A stretch of DNA of 64,000 nt, taken from Yimella sp. cx-51 (GTDB taxonomy: Bacteria; Actinomycetota; Actinomycetes; Actinomycetales; Dermatophilaceae). Positions 62,825 through 64,000 of the stretch are shown piece after piece (the first letter of the stretch is position 1; every line of letters begins with the position of its first letter). Position numbers and translations under genes: made by a program. The notes beneath the pieces were generated by a model. The model had not been told where the DNA came from, did no database searches, and was given only the letters and a program-made list of their open reading frames with translations. The stretch covers positions 186,001-250,000 of the forward strand of contig NZ_CP072113.1 of the NCBI RefSeq assembly GCF_017654605.1. The letters are read 5' to 3'.

Positions 62825-64000
62825 CGCCGACTACCGGGGGCTGCTTGGGCAACCGGATCGTGAACACCGTGTCTCCCGGCTGTGAGCGCGCGGTCACCTG
62901 CCCGCCGTGTGAACCCACGACCGCCTGGACGATCGACAAGCCGAGCCCGGTGGAGCCCTCGGTGCGGGTGCGGGCGCTGTCGCCGCGGATGAAGCGCTCG
63001 AACAGGTGCGGCATCAACGCGGCATCGATGCCCGGGCCGTTGTCGGCCACTGTCACCTCGACGTGGTCGTCGACCTCGCGCACACCGGCGGTGATCGTCG
63101 TCCCGGCGGGGGTGTGGCGTCGAGCGTTGGCCAGGAGGTTCAGCAACACCTGCCGCAGTCGGGCTTCGTCTCCGGTCACCTCCACCGCCTCCTCGGGCAG
63201 GTCGAGGTTCCACTGGTGATCGCGCGCCGAGGCATGCACGTCGCTGGTGGTCTCGATGAGCAGCATCGACAGGTCGACGGTCTGCCGGTCGAGCGGCCGT
63301 CCGGAGTCGAGCCGGGCCAGGAGCAGCAGGTCTTCGACCAGCGCGGTCATGCGATCGGCCTCGGACTCGATGCGTCCCAAGGCATGGGTGACACCCGCGG
63401 GCACTGGCTCGCGTTCCTTGCGCGACAGTTCGGCGTAGCCACGGATGGAGGCCAGCGGCGTCCGCAACTCGTGGGAGGCGTCCGCGACGAACTGCCGGAC
63501 GCGCGTCTCGCTGGCCTGGCGGGCCGTCAGAGCAGCGCCCATGTGGTCGAGCAAGTTGTTGAGCGCGTGGCCCACCTGACCCACCTCGGTGTGCGGGTCG
63601 GTGTCCTGCTCGGCGACTCGATCGGCGATGTCAACCTCACCGCGGGAAAGCTGCAGCTGCGAGACCTTGGTGGCCGTGCCGGCGACGCGACGCAAGGGCT
63701 CGAGATTGCGTCGGATGAGCAGGGTCGATGCCAGACCGACGATGAGCACACCGAGCCCGCTGAGCAGCGCGACCGATAGTGCGGTCTTGGCGACGTTGTC
63801 GCGCACCGGATTCAGCGGCAGCCCGATCACGGTGTCCCAGGTCTGCACCTGCTCACCGCGGGTGCCGATCACCCGCACCTTCTGGTCGTGGCGCACCGCG
63901 ACCAGGCGGTAGTCGCCCACGCCGTCGATGTGCAGCGTCGTGGGCTTCGTGCCCAGCCCAGCAGACAGCAGTTGGTTGATCTGCGTCGAGGTCAACGAGG
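62817..64000 (-). CDS. Sensor histidine kinase (3' part)
   Basis: The 5' end lies beyond the right edge (the frame stays open to 64000), so the first membrane helix and any partner regulator are out of view. Seen here: end of the periplasmic sensor, TM2 (TALSVALLSGLGVLIVGLASTLLI), a HAMP domain, HisKA with the phosphorylated His in DASHELRTPLASIRGYAELS, and HATPase_c with N box LLNLLANARRHTP, G1 DNGPGID and G2 GSTGLGLSIV. The order matches OmpR-type kinases such as TcrY/MprB. Signal unknown. GtrA follows. Confidence 0.92.
   Translation of the reverse strand, partial: SLTSTQINQLLSAGLGTKPTTLHIDGVGDYRLVAVRHDQKVRVIGTRGEQVQTWDTVIGLPLNPVRDNVAKTALSVALLSGLGVLIVGLASTLLIRRNLEPLRRVAGTATKVSQLQLSRGEVDIADRVAEQDTDPHTEVGQVGHALNNLLDHMGAALTARQASETRVRQFVADASHELRTPLASIRGYAELSRKEREPVPAGVTHALGRIESEADRMTALVEDLLLLARLDSGRPLDRQTVDLSMLLIETTSDVHASARDHQWNLDLPEEAVEVTGDEARLRQVLLNLLANARRHTPAGTTITAGVREVDDHVEVTVADNGPGIDAALMPHLFERFIRGDSARTRTEGSTGLGLSIVQAVVGSHGGQVTARSQPGDTVFTIRLPKQPPVVGDE

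Overview
This is a high-GC actinobacterial chromosome segment. The flavour is that of a Micrococcales (Dermacoccaceae-like) actinomycete: a mycothiol-dependent maleylpyruvate isomerase-family enzyme, an acyl-CoA dehydrogenase starting at TTG with the actinobacterial N-terminus, a CopD-CtaG fusion, a SigK/RskA-type sigma and anti-sigma pair, a class F sortase, an NHL-thioredoxin protein, GTG/TTG starts, tRNAs without encoded CCA, and many apparently leaderless genes. The genus cannot be decided from sequence reading alone. Genes are dense and mostly in short operons with ATGA or GTGA stop/start overlaps. I see no prophage, insertion sequence, CRISPR array or rRNA.

Layout. 1-3.1 kb: end of a 2-oxoacid dehydrogenase operon (E1 beta, E2) and an autoregulated MerR gene. 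3.1-5.8 kb: a GNAT gene divergent from a CmtR-type metal sensor operon with two cation exporters. 6-11.3 kb: UPF0014 permease, lipoprotein, MarR with a DHA2 exporter, a mycothiol-type enzyme, and a cluster of 91-bp intergenic repeats. 11.3-17.3 kb: methyltransferase, CopD-CtaG, nitrilase, lipoprotein, NHL-thioredoxin. 17.8-25.5 kb: acyl-CoA dehydrogenase, cutA-fur, a PEBP protein, then a class I ribonucleotide reductase operon (nrdA-nrdB plus a 61-codon ORF) behind a cobalamin riboswitch and paired NrdR boxes. 25.6-34 kb: membrane proteins, aroQ, a DUF559-type nuclease gene bracketed by near-identical giant hairpins, ackA-pta, tRNA-Gly, dcd, hydrolase. 34-41 kb: an OpuC-type osmoprotectant ABC operon and a heterodimeric ABC exporter. 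41-48 kb: a Thr-rich surface protein, a WXG100-like/hydrolase pair, an EtfD-like membrane Fe-S oxidoreductase, cysK-cysE, HU. 48-58 kb: tRNA-Ser, pirin, a twice-frameshifted AhpD-like gene, a DUF4397/sortase/SigK-like/RskA-like operon, a truncated HNH gene, an Eis-type acetyltransferase, a PRC-barrel protein. 58-64 kb: cspA, a PBP transpeptidase, an LCP protein, tRNA-Ser, GtrA and a histidine kinase running off the right edge.

How the parts may work together. The acyl-CoA dehydrogenase and the EtfD-like oxidoreductase lie 25 kb apart but share a 14-bp TTAC-N6-GTAA palindrome in their promoter regions, suggesting one fatty-acid regulon. The ribonucleotide reductase carries two layers of control (NrdR and B12), and its beta subunit has Phe where the radical Tyr would be, which points to a metal-radical (class Ic-like) enzyme. 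The sortase operon looks like an extracytoplasmic stress module, but no LPXTG substrate is visible. The most unusual non-coding features are the 91-bp repeat family (four copies) and the giant hairpins flanking the nuclease gene.
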